Assembly (NCBI GenBank): GCA_035536935.1
Contig: DATLNC010000023.1
Location: forward strand, 1 to 26,597
DNA length: 26,597 bases
DNA from: DATMER01 sp035536935
GTDB lineage: Bacteria > Acidobacteriota > Thermoanaerobaculia > Multivoradales > UBA5704
Direction: 5' to 3'
The notes beneath the pieces were generated by a model. The model was given only the letters and a program-made list of their open reading frames with translations, was not told where the DNA came from and ran no database searches. Position 1 is the stretch's first letter. Each line of letters starts with the position of its first letter. Positions 16,245 to 24,568 of the stretch are shown piece by piece. The translations under genes were made by a program, and so were the position numbers.

Positions 16245-17980
16245 TCGGTCTGACTCACCTGCTGGTCCTGGCAGTCCTGGCCACCACCGCATGGTCGGCA
16301 GGCTCTCTGCTCACCAGGAAATTCTCCTTGGAAGGCTGGGCGGAGCGGCTCGCCCTGCCGGCCGCGCTCGGGCTCGCCGTCCTGGCCCATCTCGGCTTTC
16401 TTCTTGGTTCGGCAGGCCTGCTGCGGCCCGGCATCCTGATCGCGGTCATCGTGGCGATCAACGCCGCGGCTTTTTCCTGGGAGCGCCGGCGTCTCGCCGG
16501 CCTCCGGGGTTCCCTCCCAATCCTGTTCCTGGCTCTCCTGGCCTTGGCGCCGCTCTTCGTCCTCGCGCTCTACCCGCCGACCGCCTTCGACGAGACGATG
16601 TACCACCTGCCCTTCGCTCGCGCCTTCGCGCAGTCGGGAGGGCTCCCCGCCACGCCGGAGATCCGTTTCCCGGTGTTCCCAGCGCTCGGGGAGCTGCTCT
16701 TCGCGGAGACCCTTCTGCTGGCCGGCGACGTGGCGACCCATCTCGTCGCGCTGGTGGCGGTCCTCGCGACCGCCGGCCTCCTGGCGGCCTGGGGCCGGAG
16801 GGTCTTCTCGCCAAAGACCGGCTGGATCGCGGCGGCGCTCTACCTCGGCAACCCGATCGTCGCCCACCTGGCCGGCACGGACTACGTCGAGCCGCTCCTG
16901 GCGCTCTTCGTGACCGGCGCGCTCTTCTCGGCATGGACCTTCAAGCAATCAGGCGAAAGGCCCTGGCTGCTGCTGGCCGCCGCGTTCTCCGGATCGGCGG
17001 CGGGGGTCAAGTACCTGGGGCTCTTCTTCGCCGCGGCCGTCTTCGTCGAAATCGCGCTCGCCCGCCGGAAGGCGTCAGCTCCCTTCCTGTTCGCGTTCCT
17101 GTCCTTCCTGGTGCTCGCGCCCACCTACGCCCGGATCGCGGCCCACACCGGCAACCCGATCTTCCCGTTTCTGCCAGGCGTCTTTGGATCGACCGCCTGG
17201 GATCCGATCATCCTCAAACCTATGGCAGACGCTGTCGCTCCCGAGAGCCTGGTCCGGTTCGTCCGCCTCCCCTGGGACGTGGTCTTCCACCGCTCGGCCG
17301 TGGGGCAACAGCCGCCGTTCTCGCCGTTCTACCTCGTGGGCCTCCCCCTGCTTCTCGCCGGCGCCTTGCGGAACTCTCAAGTGAGGCGCCTCCTGGCGAT
17401 CCCACTCATCTGGGGAGCCGTCTTCCTCTTCCTTCCCCCGGACTCCCGTTATCTGGTTCCCATCCTGCCCCTGGCGAGCCTGGCGCTCGCCGGGTCGATC
17501 CGGATCGAGAAGCGGTCCCTGCTGGCGGCGGTCTGCGCGCTGGCCTTCCTGCCGGGTTGGCTCTACGCGGGCTACAGGATTGCGCAGCAAGGGCCGCCGC
17601 CGGCCACGGCGGCGGAGCGGGATGTCTATCTAGCCCGCAAGCTGCCGCTCTACCCGGCGGTCCGCCACCTCGACCGGATCTCCTCCGTCGCCTACGCCTT
17701 CAATGCGGAGCACATGAAGTACTTCCATGACGGAGCGCTGTACGGCGACTGGCTCGGCCCGGCGAGCTACCACCGGCTTCTCCCTCTCGTCCAGAGGCCG
17801 GCCCTCCTCCATCGCAAGCTGCGGGGGCTCGGAGCGACTCACCTCCTGATGAGCAAGAGCCCAGGAGCCGTCCAGCCGCCCGAGACGCCAGAGTGGCAAC
17901 GATGGTTCCGGCGGGTCTACGAGGATGAGGCGGCGGAGGTCTTCGCCCTCGAAGGGAGGATTCTCGTACAAGAAAAGTAA
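16241..17980 (+). CDS. GT-C fold integral membrane glycosyltransferase (ArnT/PMT-like), TTG start
   Basis: A polytopic inner-membrane protein of 579 residues from a TTG start that overlaps the oxygenase stop as TTGA. The frame is open further upstream, but that part is antisense-like arginine-rich sequence overlapping the oxygenase, so the TTG is preferred. It is followed immediately by a hydrophobic helix (LTHLLVLAVLATTAW). About 10-12 membrane segments are apparent. The first large loop carries YPPTAFDETMYHLPFARAF with Asp117-Glu118, the position of the catalytic acidic residue in GT-C enzymes, which use polyprenyl-phosphate sugars. A soluble C-terminal domain (about 460-579) follows. The last codons and the stop lie in the first unit of the 21-bp repeat array. 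Donor and acceptor are unknown. Confidence 0.82.
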   Translation: MIGLTHLLVLAVLATTAWSAGSLLTRKFSLEGWAERLALPAALGLAVLAHLGFLLGSAGLLRPGILIAVIVAINAAAFSWERRRLAGLRGSLPILFLALLALAPLFVLALYPPTAFDETMYHLPFARAFAQSGGLPATPEIRFPVFPALGELLFAETLLLAGDVATHLVALVAVLATAGLLAAWGRRVFSPKTGWIAAALYLGNPIVAHLAGTDYVEPLLALFVTGALFSAWTFKQSGERPWLLLAAAFSGSAAGVKYLGLFFAAAVFVEIALARRKASAPFLFAFLSFLVLAPTYARIAAHTGNPIFPFLPGVFGSTAWDPIILKPMADAVAPESLVRFVRLPWDVVFHRSAVGQQPPFSPFYLVGLPLLLAGALRNSQVRRLLAIPLIWGAVFLFLPPDSRYLVPILPLASLALAGSIRIEKRSLLAAVCALAFLPGWLYAGYRIAQQGPPPATAAERDVYLARKLPLYPAVRHLDRISSVAYAFNAEHMKYFHDGALYGDWLGPASYHRLLPLVQRPALLHRKLRGLGATHLLMSKSPGAVQPPETPEWQRWFRRVYEDEAAEVFALEGRILVQEK

Positions 17981-18212
17981 ATTTTCGTACGAAAATTCAT
18001 TTTTACAGGGCTTGAATCCTAAATTTTCGTACGAAAAAAGTAAATTTTCGTACGAAAATTCTCTTTGACTGGACGCGAATTTGAAATGTTCGTACGAAAA
18101 AACAAAATTTTCGTACGAACAAAGTAAATTCTTGTGCGAGAAAACCAAATTTTCGTACGGAAAAAGTGTCTCGCTGTGCGAAAAAACTAAATTTTCGTAC
18201 GAAAATTTTGAA
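17961..18212 (+). repeat. Array of twelve 21-bp units with TTTTCGTACGAAAA palindromic cores
   Basis: Unit starts fall every 21 bases from 17961. CGTACG cores are perfect at 17986, 18028, 18049, 18091, 18112, 18154 and 18196. They are near-perfect at 17965 (CGTACA), 18133 and 18175 (TGTGCG), and diverged at 18007 and 18070. Palindromes reach 18-20 bp (17980-17997, 18043-18060, 18189-18208). Units 1-3 and 4-6 form two copies of a 63-bp super-repeat (17961-18023, 18024-18086). GC content is 80 of 252 bases, against roughly two-thirds GC around it. The array fills the convergent gap between the glycosyltransferase and ferritin genes. It lacks unique spacers, so it is not a CRISPR. It could be a multi-operator, a partition or nucleoid site, a bidirectional 3' boundary or a degenerate tandem repeat. 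Confidence 0.93.
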
Positions 18213-18249
18213 TTCGTTAAGGACGAGCGCCCATTTTGGTGGGCAAGGT

Positions 18250-18780
18250 CTACTCCCCGGTCGCCGAAGGAGCCGCCGGGCTCTCCAGCCCGCCTCGTCC
18301 CTGGCGGGAGAGGTACTCCTCCACGAAAAGCAGCCGGTCGGGGCCGGCGCGGCGGATCACGGCCAGGAGATCGTTCATCGAGGTGACCTCCTCGAGCTGC
18401 TCCTCCACGAACCAGTCGAGGAAGCGGATGCCCACGTAGTTGCGGTCCTCCTTGGCCACCTCGACGAGGTCGTAGATCTGGCGGGTGACTTCCTCCTCCC
18501 ACGAGAGGGCCTTGGCTACCGCTTCCTCGGCCGAGGCGAAGTCGGACTGCGGCGCGGGGAGCGCCGGGATCTGCACCTTGCCGCCCACGTCGTTGACGAA
18601 CTTCACGAACTTCATCGCGTGCGTGCGCTCCTCTTCCGATTGCTTGTAGAAGAACCTCGCCAGTTGCGGCAGGGTCTCCGAGTCGAAGTAGGAGGCGATC
18701 GCGATGTACTGCATCGAGGCGCCCATCTCGTTGCCGACCTGCTGGTTGAACGCCTGAATCAGCTTTTCATTGGCCAACAT
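18250..18780 (-). CDS. ftnA: Ferritin (non-haem, FtnA-like)
   Basis: A 176-residue iron-storage ferritin forming a 24-subunit cytosolic shell that oxidises Fe(II) and stores Fe(III). Ferroxidase residues are visible: Glu18 (GNEMGAS), Glu51 and His54 (EEERTHA), the Glu95-97 cluster (WEEEVTR) and Glu127-Gln128 (VEEQLEE). Typical phrases are ASMQYIAIASYF and FVKFVNDVGGKV. No haem-binding Met is apparent in the bacterioferritin position, so FtnA-type is preferred to Bfr. A strong GGGGAGGAG lies six bases before the ATG. The short upstream region holds two dyads that could be operators. It lies downstream of sdaA on the same strand but probably has its own promoter. The tail after LSRQG is low-complexity. 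Confidence 0.95.
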   Translation of the reverse strand: MLANEKLIQAFNQQVGNEMGASMQYIAIASYFDSETLPQLARFFYKQSEEERTHAMKFVKFVNDVGGKVQIPALPAPQSDFASAEEAVAKALSWEEEVTRQIYDLVEVAKEDRNYVGIRFLDWFVEEQLEEVTSMNDLLAVIRRAGPDRLLFVEEYLSRQGRGGLESPAAPSATGE

Positions 18781-18786
18781 GTGCCG

Positions 18787-18795
18787 CTCCTCCCC
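18787..18795 (-). promoter_or_regulatory. Strong Shine-Dalgarno of the ferritin gene
   Basis: GGGGAGGAG on the minus strand, six bases from the ATG at 18780. Its G-run is part of, or next to, the dyad at 18793-18803, which could mask it. Confidence 0.7.
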
Positions 18796-18803
18796 AATTT
18801 GGG
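18793..18803. promoter_or_regulatory. Small dyad CCCAA-N-TTGGG next to the ferritin ribosome binding site
   Basis: A perfect 5-bp inverted repeat around one central base. It overlaps the G-run of the Shine-Dalgarno, so it could be a protein site or a weak RNA hairpin. It might be chance. Confidence 0.3.
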
Positions 18804-18810
18804 TGTCTGG

Positions 18811-18825
18811 TGCTGCCGGGCAGCA
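18811..18825. promoter_or_regulatory. Dyad TGCTGCC-N-GGCAGCA upstream of ferritin (operator or sdaA terminator stem)
   Basis: A perfect 7-bp inverted repeat around one central base. It begins right at the downstream edge of a TAGAAT -10-like hexamer, where a repressor would block the ferritin promoter. It also lies 16 bases after the sdaA stop, but no U-tract follows, so an intrinsic terminator is less likely. Confidence 0.45.
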
Positions 18826-18830
18826 TTCTA
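18825..18830 (-). promoter_or_regulatory. Putative -10 element of the ferritin gene
   Basis: TAGAAT on the minus strand, 44 bases upstream of the ferritin ATG, leaving a leader with a strong Shine-Dalgarno. No convincing -35 is seen, because that region lies in the end of sdaA. Confidence 0.4.
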
Positions 18831-18841
18831 TGAGAAAAGAG

Positions 18842-20230
<1,389 letters not shown>

Positions 20231-20237
20231 AGCGGTG

Positions 20238-20243
20238 ATTGTA
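20238..20243 (-). promoter_or_regulatory. Putative -10 element (leaderless) of sdaA
   Basis: TACAAT on the minus strand, seven bases from the sdaA ATG. Five of six positions match the sigma-70 -10 consensus. Confidence 0.45.
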
Positions 20244-20298
20244 TCCCCGGAGGAAGAAAGGAATTTCGGGTAGCCAAAATTCCCTGGGCGTGGGGTTT

Positions 20299-20307
20299 TG
20301 CTAGAGT
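20299..20307 (+). promoter_or_regulatory. Putative extended -10 element (leaderless) of the M14 peptidase gene
   Basis: TGCTAGAGT (extended -10 TG-N-TANANT form) ends eight bases before the ATG at 20316. No Shine-Dalgarno is present. Confidence 0.42.
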
Positions 20308-20315
20308 CCCCACTG

Positions 20316-22109
20316 ATGAAACACCTCCTCCTCTTCCTTCTCCTTCTCCCCTCTTTCGCCGCCGCCCAGGACGGCTGGAAGACCACTCCCGTCGAGACGG
20401 CCAACTTCGAGGCCACGCCCGGCAATCAGGAGACGATCGAGTATCTGCAGGAGCTCGACAGGCGGATGCCCGAGATGCAGCTCGGCTTCTACGGCGATTC
20501 CCCTCAGTCGCGAGCCATGCCGCTCGTCGTGGTTTCGAAGGAGGGGGCCTTCACCCCCGCCGCGGCCCTGAAAACCGGCAAGCCGGTCGTGATGATCCAG
20601 AACGGCATCCACGCCGGGGAGATCGACGGCAAGGACGCCTCCCTGATGATCCTGCGCGATCTGGCCATGGGCCAGCACCGCGAGCTGCTCGACAAGGTGA
20701 TCCTGGTCATCCTGCCGATCTACAACGTGGACGGCCACACGCGGGTCTCCCCCTACAACCGGCCCAACCAGGACGGGCCGCGCCAGGGGATGGGCTTCCG
20801 CACCACCGCCGCCGGCCTGGACCTCAACCGCGATCATCTGAAGGCCGCCTCCCCGGAGGCCCAGGCGCTCATGAAGCTGGTGTCCGACTGGCGGCCCCAC
20901 CTGCACGTGGACGACCATGTGACGGACGGGGTCGATCACGATTGGGTCCTGACCTGGTCCTGGGCCGAGGCTCCCCAGGCGCCGCTCCAGGTCGACCTCT
21001 GGCTGCGCGAGCACATGCCGGCGGTTCTCGCCGCCACGGAGAAGGCCGGCCACCGGGCCGGGCCGTACGTGGATCTCAAGGACGGCAACGATCCGAGCAA
21101 GGGGTTCAGCTCCTGGATCGGCCCGCCGCGCTACGCCACAGGCTATTACCCGCTGCGCAACCGGCCATCGATCCTGGTGGAGATGCACTCCTACAAGCCC
21201 TACAAGCAGCGGGTGCTCGCCAACCGCGAGTTCCTCCTCGCCCTGCTCGCCGAGGTCGCCCGCGATCCGGAGTCCCTGATCCGCGCCGTGTCGGAAGCCG
21301 AGGCCGCCACGGTCGCGCTGGGCAAGCCGGACGCCAAACCGTCCACGGTCGCAGTGGTCTACGAGGAGAGCGAGGCTGCCGACACGATCCGCTTCCCGGT
21401 CTATGCCCACGAGACCATCATCTCGACTGCCACGGGCGGGCCGATCCTGCGCTACCGCCGCGGCCAGGTGCAGGAGATGGAGGTTCCCTGGTATCACCGG
21501 CCCAAGGTGGCCCTGGCCGTCCCCCGGCCGCGCGGCTACCTCGTGCTCCCCGGCTGGCCGCAGATCGAGCAACGCCTGCGCACCCACGGCCTGCACTTCT
21601 CCCGGGTGAGCGAGACCCCCGAGGGGACCGAGCTCGAGGTCGAAACGATCCGCGTCTCGGAGCCCAAGTTCGCCCCGCGCTCGTATCAGGGATTGCACCA
21701 GGTCGAAGCGAAGGTGGAGCGCCGGACGGAGCGCCGCCCCATTCCGAATGGCGCCATCTGGATCCCGGCCGATCAGCCGGACTTCGCGATCGCCGTGCAG
21801 CTCTTCGAGCCCGAGGCGCCCGACTCCCTGCTGAGCTGGGGCCTGCTCTCCAGCGTCTTCGAGCAGAAGGAGTACATCGACACGCGCGTCCTCGAAGAGC
21901 TGGCCGCGGAGATGATCAAGGATCCGAAGACGGCCGCCGAGTTCCAGGAGGCCATGAAGGACGAGAAGCTCGCCAAGGACCCGTTCGCGCGCTACCAGTG
22001 GTGGTACCGCCGCACGCCCTACTGGGACGAGACCATCGGGCTCCTCCCCGTGTATCGGGTGATGCGGGTGATGCAGGCGCCGAAATTCAGGATGGAGCCT
22101 GGTCGATGA
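20316..22109 (+). CDS. Secreted M14 zinc carboxypeptidase-like metallopeptidase
   Basis: A 597-residue exported peptidase. The start at 20316 gives a clean signal peptide (MKHLLLFLLLLPSFAAAQ). The upstream in-frame start at 20298 would add six residues and spoil the basic n-region. The M14 zinc site reads GIHAGEIDG (His99, Glu102) and DDHVTDG (His201). YNVDGHTR and GLDLNRDH supply the substrate-carboxylate region. Glu289 in SILVEMHSY is in the place of the general base. Residues after about 340 form a beta-rich C-terminal extension, not recognised, seen in large M14 relatives of soil bacteria. It probably trims exogenous or periplasmic peptides. The 3' end overlaps the convergent thioesterase by 23 bases. 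Confidence 0.88.
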   Translation: MKHLLLFLLLLPSFAAAQDGWKTTPVETANFEATPGNQETIEYLQELDRRMPEMQLGFYGDSPQSRAMPLVVVSKEGAFTPAAALKTGKPVVMIQNGIHAGEIDGKDASLMILRDLAMGQHRELLDKVILVILPIYNVDGHTRVSPYNRPNQDGPRQGMGFRTTAAGLDLNRDHLKAASPEAQALMKLVSDWRPHLHVDDHVTDGVDHDWVLTWSWAEAPQAPLQVDLWLREHMPAVLAATEKAGHRAGPYVDLKDGNDPSKGFSSWIGPPRYATGYYPLRNRPSILVEMHSYKPYKQRVLANREFLLALLAEVARDPESLIRAVSEAEAATVALGKPDAKPSTVAVVYEESEAADTIRFPVYAHETIISTATGGPILRYRRGQVQEMEVPWYHRPKVALAVPRPRGYLVLPGWPQIEQRLRTHGLHFSRVSETPEGTELEVETIRVSEPKFAPRSYQGLHQVEAKVERRTERRPIPNGAIWIPADQPDFAIAVQLFEPEAPDSLLSWGLLSSVFEQKEYIDTRVLEELAAEMIKDPKTAAEFQEAMKDEKLAKDPFARYQWWYRRTPYWDETIGLLPVYRVMRVMQAPKFRMEPGR

Positions 22110-22524
22110 GCCCGGCGACCTCCGGCGGGATCGGGATGGCCTGGATCCCGTCCTCGAACAGGCAGTAGACGGTGGTGACCTGACCGCGCGCCACTTTCCT
22201 CTCCCTGAGCCTCTCCCCGATGCTGATGTCGAAGCCGTAGGTGAGCGACGAGGTCCCCTTGCGCACGATGCGCAGATGGATGTCCAGCTCGTCGCCGAAG
22301 CGGGCCGGCGAGAGGAACTCGCAGGAGGCGGCGACCCGGGGCCAGCCGACGCGGCGGCCCTCCGAATCCCGGTAGGAGCCGGGGTTCGCGCCCAGGCTGC
22401 GCAGGAATTCGTGCTCCGTCTGCTCCATGAAGACGTAGAAACGGGAGAAATGGACGATGCCGCCCATGTCGGTGTCGACGAACTCGACACGGCGGCGGGT
22501 ACGGTATTGGGAAGTGGCTGGCAT
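22087..22524 (-). CDS. YbgC/FadM-like acyl-CoA thioesterase (hotdog fold)
   Basis: A 145-residue single hotdog-domain thioesterase, expected to hydrolyse acyl-CoA or acyl-carrier thioesters in the cytosol. The signature is RRVEFVDTDMGGIVHFSRFYVFMEQTEHEFLRSLG, with Asp17 in the 4-hydroxybenzoyl-CoA thioesterase-like active-site position, Asp19, and His25 in the GIVHF turn. RFGDELDIHLRIVRKG and SIGERLRERKVARGQVTTVYCL are the expected strand segments. The length is normal. A TACAAT hexamer lies nine bases upstream of the ATG. Which acyl group is cleaved cannot be told. Confidence 0.9.
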   Translation of the reverse strand: MPATSQYRTRRRVEFVDTDMGGIVHFSRFYVFMEQTEHEFLRSLGANPGSYRDSEGRRVGWPRVAASCEFLSPARFGDELDIHLRIVRKGTSSLTYGFDISIGERLRERKVARGQVTTVYCLFEDGIQAIPIPPEVAGLIDQAPS

Positions 22525-22533
22525 GGCCGCGGG

Positions 22534-22539
22534 ATTGTA
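22534..22539 (-). promoter_or_regulatory. Putative -10 element (leaderless) of the thioesterase gene
   Basis: TACAAT on the minus strand, nine bases from the ATG at 22524. A TTGAAT at 22559-22564 could be the -35, with a rather long 19-base spacer. Confidence 0.45.
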
Positions 22540-22574
22540 CTCGCGATCGATACCCGTGATTCAATAAAGAGCCG

Positions 22575-23030
22575 ATGAGACCGTCGTTGTTTTCCAGGCT
22601 CGCGCTCGGGCTGTTCGCCGTCTTCCTCGCCGTCTCCCTGTTCCAGGCGGCGCTCGCGACGGCCAGGAGCGGCATCCTGCTGCTCCACGCCCGGGGCGAG
22701 ACGCCGTACGAGGAGCGCCTCCGGGCCTACGGCCCCGATTACGTCCGGGCCATCGAGAAGATCCGCCGGGCGATCCCGCGCGACGGCGCCTACATCCTGA
22801 TCAGCGGCGTCCCCGAAGCGGAAGGAGCGCCGTACTGGGTCAAGTACGACCTGGCCCCGCGGCGCGCGCTCTACCTCGGCGAGCTCCGCTCTCTGCAGCC
22901 GGTCGACCGGCTGCGCAAGCGCCTGCCCCGGGCGGCCCGCTGGGTGGTGATCGCCTACGATTCCTACCGCCCGCCGGTGCTGATCGAGCGCTTCAAGTTC
23001 ATCCAGGAGAGGAAGAGGCGCCCCACTTGA
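22575..23030 (+). CDS. Small membrane-anchored protein, possibly the soluble half of a split GT-C enzyme
   Basis: A 151-residue protein of no recognised family. Residues 8-30 form one membrane helix (LALGLFAVFLAVSLFQAALA), followed by about 120 residues expected outside the membrane. That part has EERLRAYGPDYVRAIEKIRRAIPRDGAYILIS, then YWVKYDLAPRRALYLGEL. These resemble the C-terminal soluble domains that follow the membrane part in many GT-C glycosyltransferases. The stop overlaps the TTG start of a GT-C-like gene (TTGA), so the two are translationally coupled and probably form a complex. The start is the first ATG. Neither a strong Shine-Dalgarno nor a TANNNT element is seen. Assignment as the soluble partner is inference. 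Confidence 0.7.
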   Translation: MRPSLFSRLALGLFAVFLAVSLFQAALATARSGILLLHARGETPYEERLRAYGPDYVRAIEKIRRAIPRDGAYILISGVPEAEGAPYWVKYDLAPRRALYLGELRSLQPVDRLRKRLPRAARWVVIAYDSYRPPVLIERFKFIQERKRRPT

Positions 23031-24541
23031 GTGGACTGCGTGAGCTGCTCGCCCACCTGGGAGGAATAGCGCTCTTCGCCCTCCCCGGCTTCGCCCTGAC
23101 CGGACTCTTCCCCGGCCTGCGCGCCACTCCCTGGCTCCGCCGGCTGGGCTACGGACACCTCCTGGGGATTGCCGCTGTGGCCGGCACCCTCTACGCGCTC
23201 TCGGCCCTGCTCGAGGTGCCGCTCCGCCGCCCGGCGATCTTCGGGACCGCGGCCGTGCTGACCGCGGCCGGGGCCGCCGGGTGGTTGCGCGCCCGGGGTA
23301 GCCATGCCCACCGGAACTTACCGCGCCGCGCCCGCCTCGCGTCGCTCTTGCTGGCGCTCGCCGGCGCCGGCGTGTCGGCCGGGCTGTTCGCCGACGCGCT
23401 CGTGTTCCCGCTGCGCGACTGGGACGGCCGCATGCACTGGTCAGCCCAGGCGCGCTATATCCGTTACGAGGGCTCGGTCCTCCCCCTGGCCGTGGTCCGC
23501 GGGCAGTGGTTCATCAATCACCCGCGCTACCCGGTGCTCCTGCCCGTCGCCCAGACGGCGGTGCTGGAGGCGACCGGGGCGGCCGAGGACGAGCTCTTCT
23601 ACCGCGGCCTGTACGCATCCTTCTTCCCGGCCTTCCTGCTCGTGCTCTACGACGGCGCCCGGCGCTGGGCCGGATGGCTCGCGGCCGGCCTCGCCGCGGC
23701 CGCGGCCGCGGGCATCCCGTTCCTGACCTTCTTCGCGGACGGCGGCGCGACCGGTTGCTACAGCGACCTGCCGCTCGCCTGCTTCTTCGGCGCGGCGCTG
23801 GTCCTGCTGCTGCGGGGACGGGTCCGCCCCTCGGACGGAGTGGCCGCCGGCCTGCTCCTGGGCGCGGCCGTGCTGACCAAGAACGAGGGGACGATCCTGG
23901 CGGGGTTCGCGCTGCTCGCCGCCCTCCTGGTCCCGGGCCTGCGCCTGTGGACCTCCCGGAAACGAGAGCTGCCGGCCGCCGCCCGGCGCCGCGTGCTCCT
24001 CAAGGCAGCGCGCGCCTGCGCCGCCGCCTCGGTCCTGGCCGCCGCGCTGGCCTTCTTCTTCTACTGGCGCTACCAGATCCCCAACCGCCAGGACGAGAAC
24101 TACGAGGAGCGCGTCACGGTCGGGCAATTCTTTCCCGACGCGCTCACCCGCACCCCTGAGTTCGGGAGCCGGATCCTGTTCCAGACCTTCCTGACCTGGG
24201 ACCGGTGGATCGGATTCTGGTGGGTCGCCCTCCTCATCCTCCTCGCCGGCAGGGGCGTCTTGAAGGGGAGACGGGCGGCGCTCTCCTGGACGCTCCTGCT
24301 CGGGTTCGCCGCTCCTCTCGCCATCGCCTGGGGGGCGTACACCGTTCATTGGGATCCGGCCGAGCTGGCCAAGGTCACCTGGGAGCGCTTTCTGGTGCAG
24401 GGCTCCCTCCCCTTCTTCCTGCTATTCTCACTCGCCTTGCGAGAGGTGCTGGAACGGTCTCCCCTGGGTTGGCGCGAATATAGCAATGGAACTAAACGTC
24501 CGCCGGGGGGTAAGGACACTTCCATCTCGGCACTGATTTGA
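23027..24541 (+). CDS. GT-C-like polytopic membrane glycosyltransferase, TTG start
   Basis: A 504-residue integral membrane protein with roughly 10 or more hydrophobic segments. The first large loop contains FPLRDWDGRMHWSAQARYI, with Asp131 and Asp133 at the position of the catalytic acidic residues of GT-C enzymes. NHPRYPVLLPVAQ and LTKNEGTILAGFALL follow in order, as in dolichyl/polyprenyl-phosphate-sugar-using members. It lacks a large soluble C-terminal domain. The last about 35 residues are hydrophilic and unremarkable. The TTG at 23027 overlaps the upstream stop. The only nearby GTG (23031) is out of frame. It probably modifies a lipid, glycan or protein at the outer face of the inner membrane. 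The substrate is unknown. Confidence 0.78.
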   Translation: MSGLRELLAHLGGIALFALPGFALTGLFPGLRATPWLRRLGYGHLLGIAAVAGTLYALSALLEVPLRRPAIFGTAAVLTAAGAAGWLRARGSHAHRNLPRRARLASLLLALAGAGVSAGLFADALVFPLRDWDGRMHWSAQARYIRYEGSVLPLAVVRGQWFINHPRYPVLLPVAQTAVLEATGAAEDELFYRGLYASFFPAFLLVLYDGARRWAGWLAAGLAAAAAAGIPFLTFFADGGATGCYSDLPLACFFGAALVLLLRGRVRPSDGVAAGLLLGAAVLTKNEGTILAGFALLAALLVPGLRLWTSRKRELPAAARRRVLLKAARACAAASVLAAALAFFFYWRYQIPNRQDENYEERVTVGQFFPDALTRTPEFGSRILFQTFLTWDRWIGFWWVALLILLAGRGVLKGRRAALSWTLLLGFAAPLAIAWGAYTVHWDPAELAKVTWERFLVQGSLPFFLLFSLALREVLERSPLGWREYSNGTKRPPGGKDTSISALI

Positions 24542-24568
24542 TTTTTTAGCGGCAGCGGGGACGACCCC

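Noticed and set aside
17961..18212. CRISPR array
   Set aside because: Units are 21 bp and directly adjacent with no unique spacers, and no cas genes are present.
17981..18249. Classical intrinsic terminators within the repeat array
   Set aside because: The palindromes have essentially no loop and weak A/T stems without a GC stem followed by a T-tract. A terminator role is possible but not supported by form.
17630..18502. Minus-strand 290-codon open frame spanning the array, with FSYENL-type heptads
   Set aside because: Both ends run antisense or out of frame through the glycosyltransferase and ferritin genes. It is open because the 21-bp unit is a multiple of three and GC-rich antisense frames lack stops.
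18811..18825. Intrinsic terminator of sdaA
   Set aside because: The stem is good, but the loop is a single base and no T-tract follows on the minus strand. Its position at the ferritin promoter fits an operator better.
20231..20425. Longer N-terminus of sdaA
   Set aside because: Arg-rich, antisense to the M14 signal peptide region. SdaA homology begins at MSISVF.
20301..22688. Minus-strand 795-codon open frame
   Set aside because: Antisense to the M14 peptidase gene, with no recognisable domain.
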